Shown in pieces: positions 15,425 to 25,090 of a DNA stretch of 64,000 nucleotides (the first letter of the stretch is position 1; each line of letters begins with the position of its first letter). The position numbers and the translations under genes were made by a program. The stretch spans positions 1-64,000 of the forward strand of contig JAFROK010000018.1 in NCBI GenBank assembly GCA_017429695.1. The letters run 5' to 3'. The DNA comes from Clostridia bacterium (GTDB taxonomy: Bacteria; Bacillota; Clostridia; Christensenellales; Aristaeellaceae). Under the pieces are notes generated by a model, which had not been told where the DNA came from, did no database searches, and saw only the letters and a program-made list of their open reading frames with translations.

Positions 15425-16441
15425 TCAGGTATGGTAGCCTTTCGGGTTTTGGCTCTGGAAGCGGTAGGTGTCGCGGCACATGTCCTCGAGGTTCTTTTCA
15501 GCTTCCCAGCCCAGGAGGGCTTTGGCCTTGGACGGGTCGGCATAGTTTTCGGCAATGTCGCCGGGGCGGCGGGGGGCAATGACATAGGGGACGTTGACGT
15601 TATTCACCTTCATGAAGGTGTTGACCAGGTCCAGGACGGAATATCCGTGGCCGGTGCCGAGGTTGATGATTTCGCTGCCGGTATGGCCGGCCGCGTAATC
15701 GCAGGCTTTGACATGGCCGCGGGCCAAGTCGACCACATGGATGTAGTCCCGGACGCCGGTGCCGTCGGGCGTCGGATAGTCATTGCCGAAGACGGAGAGC
15801 TGTTTCAGCTCGCCGACGGCGACCTTGGCGACATAAGGCATGAGGTTATTCGGGATGCCGGAGGGATCCTCGCCGATGAGGCCGGATTCATGGGCGCCGA
15901 TGGGGTTGAAATAACGGAGGAGGACAACGCTCCATTCCGGATCGGCTACGGTCTGGCCCTCGAGGATTTTCTCGATCATGTATTTGGTCCAGCCGTAGGG
16001 GTTGGTGCAGCCGAGGGACTGCATATCCTCCCGGTAGGGCACTTCGGGCTGGTTGCCGTAGACCGTTGCGGAGGAAGAGAAGACGATCTTTTTGACACCA
16101 TGGGCCTGCATGGTTTCGCAGAGGGTGAGGGTGGTGTCGAGATTGTTGCGGTAATAACGCAGCGGCTGGGAGACGCTTTCGCCGACGGCTTTGAGGCCGG
16201 CAAAGTGGATGACGCAGTCGAAGGCGTTTTCATCGAAGATGCGGTTCATCGCCTCGCGGTCGGAAACGTCGGCTTCGTACAGCGGGACGGAGCGGCCGAC
16301 GATCTTTTCGATGCGGCGGACGGACTCGGCGGAGCTGTTGATGAAGTTGTCGACGATGACGGGGGTGTGGCCGGCGTTGATGAGTTCGACGCAGGTATGG
16401 GAGCCGATGAAGCCGGCCCCGCCGGTGAGAAGTATTTTCAT
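15425..16441 (-). CDS. galE: UDP-glucose 4-epimerase
   Basis: A 338-residue short-chain dehydrogenase-type epimerase. The NAD-binding GGAGFIGSH is at the N-terminus, and the YxxxK catalytic pair is in YGWTKYM (about residue 150). RYFNPIGAHESGLIGEDP and GTGVRDYIHVVDLA are GalE signatures. It interconverts UDP-glucose and UDP-galactose (or the N-acetyl forms). It sits after a sugar nucleotidyltransferase and a sugar-phosphate transferase, which suggests supply of UDP-sugars for a surface glycan. Its stop is 17 nt before the TTG start of the giant gene. The length matches the family. Confidence 0.95.
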   Translation of the reverse strand: MKILLTGGAGFIGSHTCVELINAGHTPVIVDNFINSSAESVRRIEKIVGRSVPLYEADVSDREAMNRIFDENAFDCVIHFAGLKAVGESVSQPLRYYRNNLDTTLTLCETMQAHGVKKIVFSSSATVYGNQPEVPYREDMQSLGCTNPYGWTKYMIEKILEGQTVADPEWSVVLLRYFNPIGAHESGLIGEDPSGIPNNLMPYVAKVAVGELKQLSVFGNDYPTPDGTGVRDYIHVVDLARGHVKACDYAAGHTGSEIINLGTGHGYSVLDLVNTFMKVNNVNVPYVIAPRRPGDIAENYADPSKAKALLGWEAEKNLEDMCRDTYRFQSQNPKGYHT

Positions 16442-16464
16442 GGAATTGTACCTCTGTTAATTAA

Positions 16465-17370
16465 TTAAAGAGCAGGGGGATAGGCGCCGGCTTCGTGGAG
16501 TTTTTTGAGTTCGCCGGCTACGTAGTCTTTGTCCTCTTTATAGGTGACGCCGAACCAGACGGATTTGGTGGAAAGGACATCAACCTCAAGGCCCTTGGTG
16601 TGCATGAGGGTGTCGACCAGGGCGGGAAGGAGGCATTCCTTCTTCAGGGGATCGCCTTCGCCGTTATTCAGGAAGTCCGCCAGGTATTTCTTGCCATCTT
16701 CAAAGAAGGACGGCGCGAAGCCCCAGAGGTTCATGGATACGAGGGCGTCCGAATCCAGGATGATGCCGTTCGGGTCATCGTGGATATCGCGGATGGTGCC
16801 GTCCGGGAAGGGCAGGATGCTGTAGGTTTCGGTGACCTTGACGAGATGGTTGTTTTCATCGGTGGTGCAGACACCACGGGTGACATGGCCGTTTTTGGAA
16901 ACGGTGTTTTTGAGGTAATAGGCGACCATGGAGGCTTTGTTTTCTTCGGTCTGCAGTCGCTTCAGGGATTCCGCCATAGCCCGGAAAGCTTCCTTGCCGT
17001 AATAATCGTCCGCGTTGATGACAGCAAAGGGCTCATGAATGAGGCCGGCGGCGCAGACCACGGCATGGACGGTGCCATAGGGCTTCACGCGGTCCGCCGG
17101 GGGAACGAAGCCCTTGGGCAGGGTGTCGTATTCCTGATAGGCATAGGCCACTTCCACCTTTTTGGCAATCTTATCGCCGATCATTTCGCGGAAGAGGGAA
17201 TCCATGCTCTTGCGGATGACGAAAACCACTTTGGTGAAGCCGGCTTCCACCGCGTCATGGATCGAATACTCCATCAGGATTTCCCCGTTCGGTCCGATCC
17301 GGTCAATCTGCTTGTTGCCGCCGTAGCGGGATCCCAGTCCGGCTGCCATGATTAAGAGTGTAGTGTTCAT
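16465..17370 (-). CDS. Sugar-phosphate nucleotidyltransferase-like protein
   Basis: A 301-residue protein beginning MNTTLLIMAAGLGSRYGG, the nucleotide-binding GxGxR signature of NDP-sugar pyrophosphorylases. YGTVHAVVCA and INADDYYGKEAF give the substrate and metal-binding segments. These enzymes join a sugar-1-phosphate to UTP, CTP or dTTP. The sequence is not a standard GalU, and the sugar is unknown. Its start overlaps the upstream sugar-transferase stop by 4 nt and galE follows 23 nt later, so it probably feeds the same glycan pathway. Confidence 0.85.
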   Translation of the reverse strand: MNTTLLIMAAGLGSRYGGNKQIDRIGPNGEILMEYSIHDAVEAGFTKVVFVIRKSMDSLFREMIGDKIAKKVEVAYAYQEYDTLPKGFVPPADRVKPYGTVHAVVCAAGLIHEPFAVINADDYYGKEAFRAMAESLKRLQTEENKASMVAYYLKNTVSKNGHVTRGVCTTDENNHLVKVTETYSILPFPDGTIRDIHDDPNGIILDSDALVSMNLWGFAPSFFEDGKKYLADFLNNGEGDPLKKECLLPALVDTLMHTKGLEVDVLSTKSVWFGVTYKEDKDYVAGELKKLHEAGAYPPAL

Positions 17371-18776
17371 TTTTTGATCTCCTCTTTTTGCAGAATATTC
17401 TTATCCGGGGCCTGGGTAAAGCCCTGGGTAGATTCTTTTTTGGTGAGGACGGTGAACGTCCGCAGGAGCAGCTTGATATCCAGCCAGATGGAGAAGCTTT
17501 CGATATACATCATATCGAGCATGAGCTTATCCTCGGCTGTGGTATTGTAGCGGCCCTCGATCTGGGCATAGCCGGTGAGGCCGGCCTTCATTTTTTCGCG
17601 GTAGACGAAGGAGGGAAGCTCCATCTTATACCGGGCAACATTGGCCATCATCTCCGGCCGGGGACCGACGAGGGACATATCCCCGATGAGGATATTCCAG
17701 AACTGGGGGATTTCATCCAGGCGGTACTTGCGGAGGAAGGAGCCGACCCTGGTGATCCGGGGATCGTCCACGGTGATCGAGGTCTGGAAGGTTTCATCTT
17801 CTGAATTGGGCACCATGGTACGGAATTTGCGGATGGTGAAGGTGCGGCCGTCCGCGGTGAGGCGGGACTGCCGGAAAATAACCGGGCCGCCGTCCTCCAG
17901 CTTGATCAGGAGGGAGATGATGAGAATGAAGGGAATGAAGAAAACCAGGGCCAGGAAGGAAATAACCATATCCCCGATGCGCTTCATGACACGCTGGAAA
18001 ACCGTTGTTTTGTTATATTCCATTGAAAGGAAGGCTGCATCGTCCACGATGGCGGGGCGGGCGTTACAGAGCATGATATCCTGGAGCTGGGCTTTGCACA
18101 TGACGTCCTTGCGGTCATCATAACAGATTTTGAGGAGGGGGAATTTCGCGTCTTCCGGGACCTGGGCGAGGAAAACGACATCCGCCCGGTCGATCCGGAC
18201 TTCCAGGTCCGGCACGTTATACATGACGGCATCATCCACCCGCCACTGGAGCTTATAGCGGCCAATTTTGCGGCGGATTTCATCCTCCTGGGAGGGGGAA
18301 CCGAGGATGATGAGGCAGCTGCGGGGAGGATGGAAATAGAAATACAGCTCATTGCCGAAACGGACAAAGACGATAATGATAACGGCCTGGACCACCATGC
18401 AGATGATGAGCATGGGAAAGTCCGGGCCGAAGAGGATAAGATGGTCGTTGTTATTTTCGTTGACGTTCATGATCTGCAGCTGCAGATAGGTGACGAGATC
18501 GGTAAACACAGTGCCTGCGATCATGGCGGAGATGACGGGCTTGGACTTTTTGCGGCCGACATCGAAACCGCCGTAGACGGCATGCATGGCAAAAGACATG
18601 GCCGAGAAGGTGAGCAGCGTGGTGGCCAGGGTACGGTTAATGACCGTGAGGAAAAAGCTGTTGCGGGACATAAACCAAAAGAAGGCAGCACCCAACATGA
18701 AGTAAAGGCATAAAGCCATCACCCCGATGAGCAGATCTGTCTTCGTCTGATGAAATGAACGAGCTCCAGACGCCAC
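17367..18776 (-). CDS. Polyprenyl-phosphate sugar-1-phosphate transferase (WcaJ/CpsE-like)
   Basis: A 469-residue membrane enzyme: four N-terminal TM helices, a Rossmann-like middle domain (LIILGSPSQEDEIRRKIG), one more membrane segment (VISFLALVFFIPFILIISLL), then the bacterial sugar transferase domain with GGPVIFRQSRL, IRKFRTM and MSLVGPRPE. It transfers a sugar-1-phosphate to undecaprenyl phosphate, the first step of exopolysaccharide or capsule synthesis. The start is taken as GTG 18776, with GGAGGGG 7 nt upstream. An ATG at 18821 has no ribosome site and would lie upstream of the predicted transcription start. First gene of the minus-strand operon. Confidence 0.9.
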   Translation of the reverse strand: MASGARSFHQTKTDLLIGVMALCLYFMLGAAFFWFMSRNSFFLTVINRTLATTLLTFSAMSFAMHAVYGGFDVGRKKSKPVISAMIAGTVFTDLVTYLQLQIMNVNENNNDHLILFGPDFPMLIICMVVQAVIIIVFVRFGNELYFYFHPPRSCLIILGSPSQEDEIRRKIGRYKLQWRVDDAVMYNVPDLEVRIDRADVVFLAQVPEDAKFPLLKICYDDRKDVMCKAQLQDIMLCNARPAIVDDAAFLSMEYNKTTVFQRVMKRIGDMVISFLALVFFIPFILIISLLIKLEDGGPVIFRQSRLTADGRTFTIRKFRTMVPNSEDETFQTSITVDDPRITRVGSFLRKYRLDEIPQFWNILIGDMSLVGPRPEMMANVARYKMELPSFVYREKMKAGLTGYAQIEGRYNTTAEDKLMLDMMYIESFSIWLDIKLLLRTFTVLTKKESTQGFTQAPDKNILQKEEIKK

Positions 18777-18811
18777 CGGAATACCCCTCCATTTCCATAA
18801 AATACGGGGAA

Positions 18812-18840
18812 ATTTTACCATAATATAAAGAAACGGTCAA
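18812..18840 (-). promoter_or_regulatory. Promoter of the sugar-transferase operon
   Basis: On the minus strand: -35 TTGACC (18840-18835), a 17-nt spacer, and -10 TAAAAT (18817-18812). Transcription would start near 18805, which rules out the ATG at 18821 and supports GTG 18776. It faces away from the divergent promoter at 18887-18915. Confidence 0.8.
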
Positions 18841-18886
18841 CCGGAGCGGAAAATGCGGCGAAAATGCGGGGCGAGCGAAAAAACGG

Positions 18887-18915
18887 TTTACAATGCGCAT
18901 TAATAATGTTAAAAT
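18887..18915 (+). promoter_or_regulatory. Promoter of the low-complexity membrane protein gene
   Basis: -35 TTTACA (18887-18892), a 17-nt spacer, -10 TAAAAT (18910-18915). It is divergent from the sugar-transferase promoter, with 46 nt between the two -35 boxes. It probably drives the downstream genes through tilS and hpt, whose frames overlap. Confidence 0.7.
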
Positions 18916-18987
18916 TTTATATTGAACTGCTATACGATTCTGGCAGTTTATGGACAGCGCCGCAGGGCGGCGGAAAGGGAATCATGC

Positions 18988-20775
18988 ATGAATCAGAACG
19001 GATTTGAACCTCGCAATACGCCTGGTTATTCATATGGACAACCGAACAGCTATCCGCAGGGCGGATACCCGGCAGCCGGCGCGCCTCAGCAGGGCGGAAT
19101 GCAGAACCCGGCGGCCGGATATCCACAGAATGCCGCGGCATTCCAGCCGCCGCAGGGCGGGAACCTGTTTGCCCAGAACACACCGGCATTCGGCTATCCT
19201 CCCGTTCAGGGCGGCAGCGGATATACGCCCGCCGCACCGACACCCGCGGCAGGCGGGTATGCGCCGACGCCCCAGATGACAACGACCGGCGGATATACCC
19301 CCACGCCCCAGATGGCTACCACCGGCGGATACAATCCTGTGAACCAGAGCGGATATACACCGACGCCTCCCGCTTCCGTAACGGGCGGCTACGCACCGGC
19401 ACCCGGAGCGCCGGTGACGGGCGGATACAGCCCGGTTCCGCCGGCAGCATCGGTGAACACCGGATACAGTCCCGTGCCGCCGGCCGCGGCAGGCACCGGA
19501 TACAACACATATGCCCAGCAGCAGGCGCAGCCGGCCGGAAGCTTTATTCCGCGGACGCCGTACAGCCCCGGATATACGAGCCCGGGATACCAGCCGAGCT
19601 ATCCGAAGCCCGCGGCTAACGGATATCCCCAGGGATATTCCGCGTACAACCAGATGGGGCGGGCACCGCAGACCACCGCACCGCAACAGCCGCCGGCTCA
19701 GGTTCCCCTGAACGGGGGCGGATACAAGCCGCAGCAGGCCAATGTGCGCAGGAGGCCGATGGACAGGAACGATATCCTGCTGCTCGGCATCAGTGGCGTG
19801 CTGATTCTGCTGTTTATCCTGGCGCTTGTGGTGGACGGCGGAACCAGCCTGATTATGAAGCTGCTTTTCCTGATTCCCGCGGCGGGAACGATCGCGCTGC
19901 TGTGGCTGAAGCCGATTACGGCGGACAACAAGCGGTTCTGTTTTACCGTTGTTGCCGGGGCCATGTGCATCATTATGGCGATTAACGTGTTTACCAACGG
20001 CAAGCAGCCGACGGACCGGACAAACCGGAACACGACAACCGCCAGCCAAAGCACGGGCACGGATACCAGCGGAAACGGAAACACCGGCAAGGACAGTACA
20101 ACCACGATCAACAACAATGTGGCGAATTACGGCGACAGCAACATACAGCAGAACACAACTTCCACGACGCCGACGCCTGAACCGGAAACCAACATCAGCG
20201 CGCTGAACCGGGCGGTTGAATTCTTCGGCTACTGGAGCCAGAACGAGCTGGACAACATGGTGGCCCTGTGCTCGCCGAGCTGGCAGGTGAAACAGGAGAA
20301 TCCCAAGAAAGCCCTGTTCCAGGTGCTGCAGAACCGGGTACCGATCGGCGAGATTACCCTGCGAAATGATCCGGGCCAGGTGGGAGACAGCCTGAACTTC
20401 CTGTTTGACGTGACGGTGAGCCGGAACAACGGGAAACCGGCGGAAGATTTCCGGATGAACGTGCGGATGGTACAGGAAAGCGGCGAATGGTATGTGGACC
20501 CGAACAGCCTGATTTCCAACGAGGTGCAGGAGACGCCGGATCCCAACGCGACACCGGTGGTGACGCCCACACCGACACCCCATACGGACGGCAACACCAC
20601 GCTGTACTACAACCCGGACGGCGGCAAGCTGTATCACCGGGACGCGAACTGCATCAGTATTCACAGTAAATACCTGCCGCTGAAGGGATCTTTCACCTAT
20701 TCGCAGATCAACGATGCGCAATATGCTTCACTGGAGCCCTGCAACGTCTGCGGCGCGCCGCTGAGAGGGAACTGA
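18988..20775 (+). CDS. Membrane protein with Pro/Gly/Tyr/Gln-rich low-complexity N-terminus
   Basis: 595 residues. Residues 1-255 are disordered and repetitive, with units such as TTGGYTPTPQM. Then come three hydrophobic segments (about 263-285, 290-308, 320-338), a Thr/Asn/Ser linker, a folded domain (about 415-515) and a short C-terminal module (about 545-595) with YYNPDGG, YHRDANC (Cys555) and CNVCGAP (Cys585, Cys588), which could bind zinc. Start ATG 18988 follows GGAAAGGGA; an ATG at 18922 lies too near the predicted transcription start. The stop overlaps the tilS start (ATGA). No family recognised; the layout resembles the VanW protein gene at 25091. Confidence 0.85.
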   Translation: MNQNGFEPRNTPGYSYGQPNSYPQGGYPAAGAPQQGGMQNPAAGYPQNAAAFQPPQGGNLFAQNTPAFGYPPVQGGSGYTPAAPTPAAGGYAPTPQMTTTGGYTPTPQMATTGGYNPVNQSGYTPTPPASVTGGYAPAPGAPVTGGYSPVPPAASVNTGYSPVPPAAAGTGYNTYAQQQAQPAGSFIPRTPYSPGYTSPGYQPSYPKPAANGYPQGYSAYNQMGRAPQTTAPQQPPAQVPLNGGGYKPQQANVRRRPMDRNDILLLGISGVLILLFILALVVDGGTSLIMKLLFLIPAAGTIALLWLKPITADNKRFCFTVVAGAMCIIMAINVFTNGKQPTDRTNRNTTTASQSTGTDTSGNGNTGKDSTTTINNNVANYGDSNIQQNTTSTTPTPEPETNISALNRAVEFFGYWSQNELDNMVALCSPSWQVKQENPKKALFQVLQNRVPIGEITLRNDPGQVGDSLNFLFDVTVSRNNGKPAEDFRMNVRMVQESGEWYVDPNSLISNEVQETPDPNATPVVTPTPTPHTDGNTTLYYNPDGGKLYHRDANCISIHSKYLPLKGSFTYSQINDAQYASLEPCNVCGAPLRGN

Positions 20776-22130
20776 TGAACCGGCTGGAGGAACTGCGGCA
20801 CAAGATGGATCCGCTGCCGGACGGACGGTGCCTGATCGGCCTCTCCGGCGGGGCGGACAGCGTGGCCCTGGCGATGCTGGCGGCAGGCAGGGAAAACACG
20901 GAAGCGGTTCACGTCAACCACGGCCTGCGGGGCGCGGAATCGGACGGGGACGAAGCATTCGTGCGGGAACTGTGCGAAAAGATTCGGTTGCCGCTGCATG
21001 TGTACCGGGCCGACCTGCAGGGAAAGCGGGACGAGAACACGGCCCGGGAAGCGCGATTCCGGTGCTTCCGGGAATGCATGGCGGAGACCGGTGCGGATTA
21101 CCTGGCGCTGGCCCATCACGCCGACGACCTGGCCGAAACGTTCATGATGCGGCTGATCCGCGGCGCCGGCCCGGAAGGGCTGGGCTGCATGAAGGCGGCG
21201 GACGAGCGGGACGGCATCCGGATGGTGCGGCCGATGCTCCGGATGCGGCGGGAAGAAATACGGGAAGCGCTGCGGGAAAGCCAGATTCCGTGGCGGGAGG
21301 ATTCCAGCAACAGCAGCGACGCCTACCTGCGGAACGACGTCAGGATGCGGCTGATGCCGATGCTGGAGGCGATGAATCCCGGCGCGGCCGGACGGATTGC
21401 CGAAACGGCCCGGCAGATGGCCGCAGAAAACGGGATCCTGGCGGAAGCGGCGGAGGAATTCCTGCAGCAGCACGCGGGAGACCGGTGGCTGGATTACAGG
21501 GCGCTGGGAGGCGAGAAGCCGGCCATGCAGCGCAGGATCCTGCGGCAATGGTGGCGGCAGAACGCACCGCGGATGGCGGAACACGAGCTGAACGCCGTAC
21601 AGACAGAACGGCTGGCAGCGCTGGTTACCGGGGAGGTCGGAAAGATCAACCTTCCGGGAGGACTCCACGCGGAGAAAGGCCGGCAGGCGCTGCACCTGAC
21701 CGGATTTGCGGAAACGCTTCCCGCGGAGGTGCCGGTGCTGGGAGAGAAAACAGACTTCGGTCCGATTACCCTGTTGGCCGGACCGGGACGGGGAAATCCC
21801 GGGGACGGAAAGCGGGAGCAGGAAGTGCCGGCGGGATGGGCAGACGGATGCGTGATCCGCACCCGGCAAAGCGGCGACCGGATTACCCCTTTCGGCATGG
21901 CGGGGAGCCGGAAACTGCAGGACTACCTGACCGACCGGGGAATTGACGCCCCGTGGCGGGACCGGATTCCTCTGATTTGCCGGGGAAACGAGGTGCTGCT
22001 GGTGGCCGGCGTCGGCGCGGGCAGCATTCCCCGGTGGACCGGAGAGAAGGACTGGATACGACTGACCTGGCAGGGCGACATGCCCTGGGAACGGATAGGA
22101 GGCAAAGGAAACCATGGATCAGAACGCTGA
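20775..22130 (+). CDS. tilS: tRNA(Ile)-lysidine synthase
   Basis: A 451-residue protein with the PP-loop ATPase motif SGGADS (residues 24-29), then HVNHGLRGAES and LALAHHADDLAETFMMRL. RPML and WREDSSN are also typical. A C-terminal TilS domain follows (RTRQSGDRITPFGM, KLQDYLTDRGI). It attaches lysine to C34 of the tRNA-Ile(CAU) anticodon, which is essential for reading AUA. Start and upstream stop share ATGA, and hpt begins 17 nt before the tilS stop. The tilS-hpt-ftsH order is widely conserved in Firmicutes. Confidence 0.95.
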   Translation: MNRLEELRHKMDPLPDGRCLIGLSGGADSVALAMLAAGRENTEAVHVNHGLRGAESDGDEAFVRELCEKIRLPLHVYRADLQGKRDENTAREARFRCFRECMAETGADYLALAHHADDLAETFMMRLIRGAGPEGLGCMKAADERDGIRMVRPMLRMRREEIREALRESQIPWREDSSNSSDAYLRNDVRMRLMPMLEAMNPGAAGRIAETARQMAAENGILAEAAEEFLQQHAGDRWLDYRALGGEKPAMQRRILRQWWRQNAPRMAEHELNAVQTERLAALVTGEVGKINLPGGLHAEKGRQALHLTGFAETLPAEVPVLGEKTDFGPITLLAGPGRGNPGDGKREQEVPAGWADGCVIRTRQSGDRITPFGMAGSRKLQDYLTDRGIDAPWRDRIPLICRGNEVLLVAGVGAGSIPRWTGEKDWIRLTWQGDMPWERIGGKGNHGSER

Positions 22131-22677
22131 AATTTACCAGGACCTGGACAGAATCCTGGTGACCCGGGAAAAGATTGCCAAAAAGGTGAAGGAACTCGGA
22201 CAGAAAATTGCGGAGGACTACGCCGGGAAAAGCCCGGTGATGATCTGCATCCTGAAAGGCGCATGCGTATTCTTTACCGACCTGATCCGGGAAACGCCGC
22301 TGCCCCTGACGACCGATTTTATGGCGATTTCCAGCTACGGCAGCGCCACGAAGACAAGCGGTGTCGTGCGGATCCTGAAGGACCTGGACAACGATATCCT
22401 CGGGAAGGACGTTATTATTGTTGAAGATATCGTGGATACGGGCATCACGCTGAACTACCTGATGAAGATCCTGATTCAGCGGGGAGCCGCATCGCTGCGG
22501 ATTGCCGCCCTGCTGGACAAGACGGCCCGGCGGAAGGTGCCGGACCTGAAAGTGGACTATGTATGCTTTGACATTCCGGATGCCTTTGTGGTAGGCTACG
22601 GCCTGGACTACGACCAGAAGTACCGGAACCTGCCGGACATCGGGATCCTGTCGCCGAGAATTTACGGCGATAAATAA
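22114..22677 (+). CDS. hpt: Hypoxanthine phosphoribosyltransferase
   Basis: A 187-residue purine salvage enzyme. The PRPP-binding motif is VIIVEDIVDTGIT; CILKGACVFFTDLI forms the first loop and SYGSATKTSG the flexible lid. It converts hypoxanthine or guanine plus PRPP to IMP or GMP. The start overlaps the end of tilS by 17 nt, with AGGAGGCAAAGG upstream of ATG 22114. In B. subtilis Hpt and TilS form a complex that regulates ftsH; whether this happens here is not visible. Confidence 0.95.
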   Translation: MDQNAEIYQDLDRILVTREKIAKKVKELGQKIAEDYAGKSPVMICILKGACVFFTDLIRETPLPLTTDFMAISSYGSATKTSGVVRILKDLDNDILGKDVIIVEDIVDTGITLNYLMKILIQRGAASLRIAALLDKTARRKVPDLKVDYVCFDIPDAFVVGYGLDYDQKYRNLPDIGILSPRIYGDK

Positions 22678-22747
22678 AGAACGAAAGCACGAAAGCAACT
22701 GAAGAATAACAGCGTCACCGCAGGAAGGTGACAGGGAGGACAAGACA

Positions 22748-24919
22748 TTGAAGAAAAAGCCATCCAGAGGGATTATCGGCTATGTGATCCTGCTGGGAAC
22801 ACTGCTGGTGATTGCCATTCTGCTCAACGGCGGGCTGGGCCAGACCGTGAACAAACGGTATGAATATCCGCAGATCCTGGAATGGATTGAACAGGGAAGG
22901 ATCGGGAAGGTTGCCATCCGGAACAACACCATGGTCGGTATGTTCGTAAAGGGCGAGACCAAGGTTGCGGACAGTGATTTCCCGGAACGCAGCTATGATT
23001 TTGAGACCACCATTCCGGACGATTTTGTTGAAACCGCGCGGCAGATGAAGGTGAACAGGCTGAACGCGGAAACGCTGAAGAAGCAGAACGAATCGGCACA
23101 GGCCAGCGGAACAACGGAAACGGCAGACGCCGGGAAGACGGAAACCGCCCTGGTGACCCTGAGCGATATTACGGAAAACGACCTGGATTTCACCGTTCAG
23201 TACCGTGCGCCCGTGACGGTTCCGTGGTGGTATGAATTTATTCCGTACCTGATTATGCTGGGCATCCTGATTATTGCCTGGTATGTGATGATGCGCGCGC
23301 AGGGCGGCGGCGGACGGGTGATGAACTTCGGCCGGAGCAAGGCGCGGATGCAGGATCCGTCCAAGAACAAGGTGACGTTTGCCGACGTGGCCGGCGCGGA
23401 CGAGGAAAAGGAAGAACTCCAGGAAATGGTTGACTTCCTGAAGAACCCGAAGAACTATATTGAAGCCGGCGCGCGGATTCCCAAGGGCGTATTGCTGGTG
23501 GGACCTCCCGGAACCGGTAAAACACTGCTGGCCAAAGCCGTGGCGGGAGAGGCGGGCGTGCCCTTCTTCTCCATCAGCGGCAGCGACTTTGTTGAAATGT
23601 TCGTCGGCGTCGGCGCGAGCCGTGTGCGCGACCTGTTTGAACAGGCCAAGAAGGTAGCCCCCGCGATTGTTTTCATTGACGAAATTGACGCAGTGGGACG
23701 CCACCGCGGCGCCGGCCTGGGCGGCGGCCATGATGAACGCGAACAGACACTGAACCAGCTGCTGGTAGAGATGGACGGCTTTGCCGTGAACGAAGGGATT
23801 ATCGTGATGGCGGCGACCAACCGCCGGGACATCCTGGATCCGGCATTGATGCGGCCCGGCCGGTTTGACCGGCAGGTGACGGTGAACTATCCGGACCAGG
23901 GCGGCCGGGTGGCGATCCTGAAGGTGCACAGCAAGGGAAAGAAGCTGGATGACGACGTGGACTTGGAGAACATCGCGAAGCGGATGCCATATGCCACCGG
24001 CGCCGACCTGGAAAACGTGATGAACGAAGCGGCTATCCTGGCGGCACGGTCCCGGAAAACGAAGATTGACCAGCAACTGCTGATTGACGCGATTGCCCGG
24101 GTGCAGATGGGCCCGGAGAAGAAGAGCCACAAGGTAAACGAAAAAGACCGGCGGATGGTGGCCTATCACGAAGGCGGCCATGCGATCGTCGGCCACCTGC
24201 TGGAAGGCTGCGATGAGGTGCACCTGATTACCATCGTGCCCCGCGGACAGGCTGCCGGACATACCCTGGCCCTGCCGGCGGAAGAGCATGACAATATCAG
24301 CCGCAGCCAGCTGCTGGACCAGATTGCCATGATGCTGGGCGGACACGCCGCGGAAGAAGTGGCGCTGGGCGAGATTTATACCGGTTCCTCCAGCGACCTG
24401 AAGCGGGCGACGGAAATCTGCCGCAAGATGGTGACCCAGTTCGGCATGAGCGAAGAGATCGGGACAATCTACCTGGGCAGCGACCAGGAAGTGTTCGTCG
24501 GCATGGAATTCGGCCAGAGCCGCGAATACAGCGAGGAAGTTGCCGCGAAGATCGACCGCGAAGTGGCCGCCATGCTGAACAGGGCGTATGAAATTGCGAA
24601 GAACATCATCCGGGACAAGAAGGACCGGCTGGACCTGCTGGTGGAAGCACTGCTGAAGCAGGAGACCCTGAACCGGGCGGAATTCCTGGCGCTGATGGAA
24701 ACCGGCGAGATTCCGGAAGGCCTCGGAGAGGATAAGCCGCGGACCACGCAGGAAGTGCTGCGCGATAACGCGGACGCGATCCGTGAATACGAGGAAAAGC
24801 AGGCGCAGGAGAAAACGAAGGAACAGGCGAAGGAAGAGGCGCCGGAACCGGAAGACCAGCCGGAAGAAACAACGGAAGAAGCGTCTGTGGAGCAGAAAAG
24901 CAGCAATCAGGGAAATTAA
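22748..24919 (+). CDS. ftsH: ATP-dependent zinc metalloprotease FtsH
   Basis: A 723-residue membrane AAA+ protease. TM1 is near residues 9-29; an extracytoplasmic segment follows; TM2 is about residues 160-180 ([16 protein letters not shown]). Walker A is GPPGTGKT (about 252), Walker [12 protein letters not shown], then the second region of homology ([19 protein letters not shown]). The zinc site is HEGGH (about 474). The last 60 residues are acidic, Glu/Gln-rich and disordered. It degrades membrane and some soluble proteins. The start is TTG 22748 with GGGAGG 8 nt upstream. It follows hpt by 70 nt. Confidence 0.97.
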   Translation: MKKKPSRGIIGYVILLGTLLVIAILLNGGLGQTVNKRYEYPQILEWIEQGRIGKVAIRNNTMVGMFVKGETKVADSDFPERSYDFETTIPDDFVETARQMKVNRLNAETLKKQNESAQASGTTETADAGKTETALVTLSDITENDLDFTVQYRAPVTVPWWYEFIPYLIMLGILIIAWYVMMRAQGGGGRVMNFGRSKARMQDPSKNKVTFADVAGADEEKEELQEMVDFLKNPKNYIEAGARIPKGVLLVGPPGTGKTLLAKAVAGEAGVPFFSISGSDFVEMFVGVGASRVRDLFEQAKKVAPAIVFIDEIDAVGRHRGAGLGGGHDEREQTLNQLLVEMDGFAVNEGIIVMAATNRRDILDPALMRPGRFDRQVTVNYPDQGGRVAILKVHSKGKKLDDDVDLENIAKRMPYATGADLENVMNEAAILAARSRKTKIDQQLLIDAIARVQMGPEKKSHKVNEKDRRMVAYHEGGHAIVGHLLEGCDEVHLITIVPRGQAAGHTLALPAEEHDNISRSQLLDQIAMMLGGHAAEEVALGEIYTGSSSDLKRATEICRKMVTQFGMSEEIGTIYLGSDQEVFVGMEFGQSREYSEEVAAKIDREVAAMLNRAYEIAKNIIRDKKDRLDLLVEALLKQETLNRAEFLALMETGEIPEGLGEDKPRTTQEVLRDNADAIREYEEKQAQEKTKEQAKEEAPEPEDQPEETTEEASVEQKSSNQGN

Positions 24920-25001
24920 GGAGTGCGAATGAGATTCTTGCTCTGCATGTGATCTGTTACCCAAATACCCATGAAGGGCACAGGTCAAATAGATTTGGAC
25001 A

Positions 25002-25029
25002 GATCATCATTGCTTACGCTTAGAATGAC
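25002..25029 (+). repeat. Interspersed REP-like repeat, diverged copy B
   Basis: Begins GATCATCATTGC and ends AGAATGAC, an imperfect relative of the repeats at 8510 and 28113. It lies in the 171-nt gap between ftsH and the VanW gene; nothing else is evident in that gap. Confidence 0.45.
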
Positions 25030-25090
25030 AGAATGACGTTCGGAGCGAAATTGGGATTGGATATGATTCATAAGATGGAAAGGAGGGGAA

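Noticed and set aside
15408-15479. Upstream ATG (15479) for the giant protein
   Set aside because: It lies inside galE and has no ribosome site; TTG 15407 has GGAGG at 9 nt.
22715-24988. 757-codon minus-strand open frame opposite ftsH
   Set aside because: ftsH is unmistakable on the plus strand; the other frame lacks any domain.
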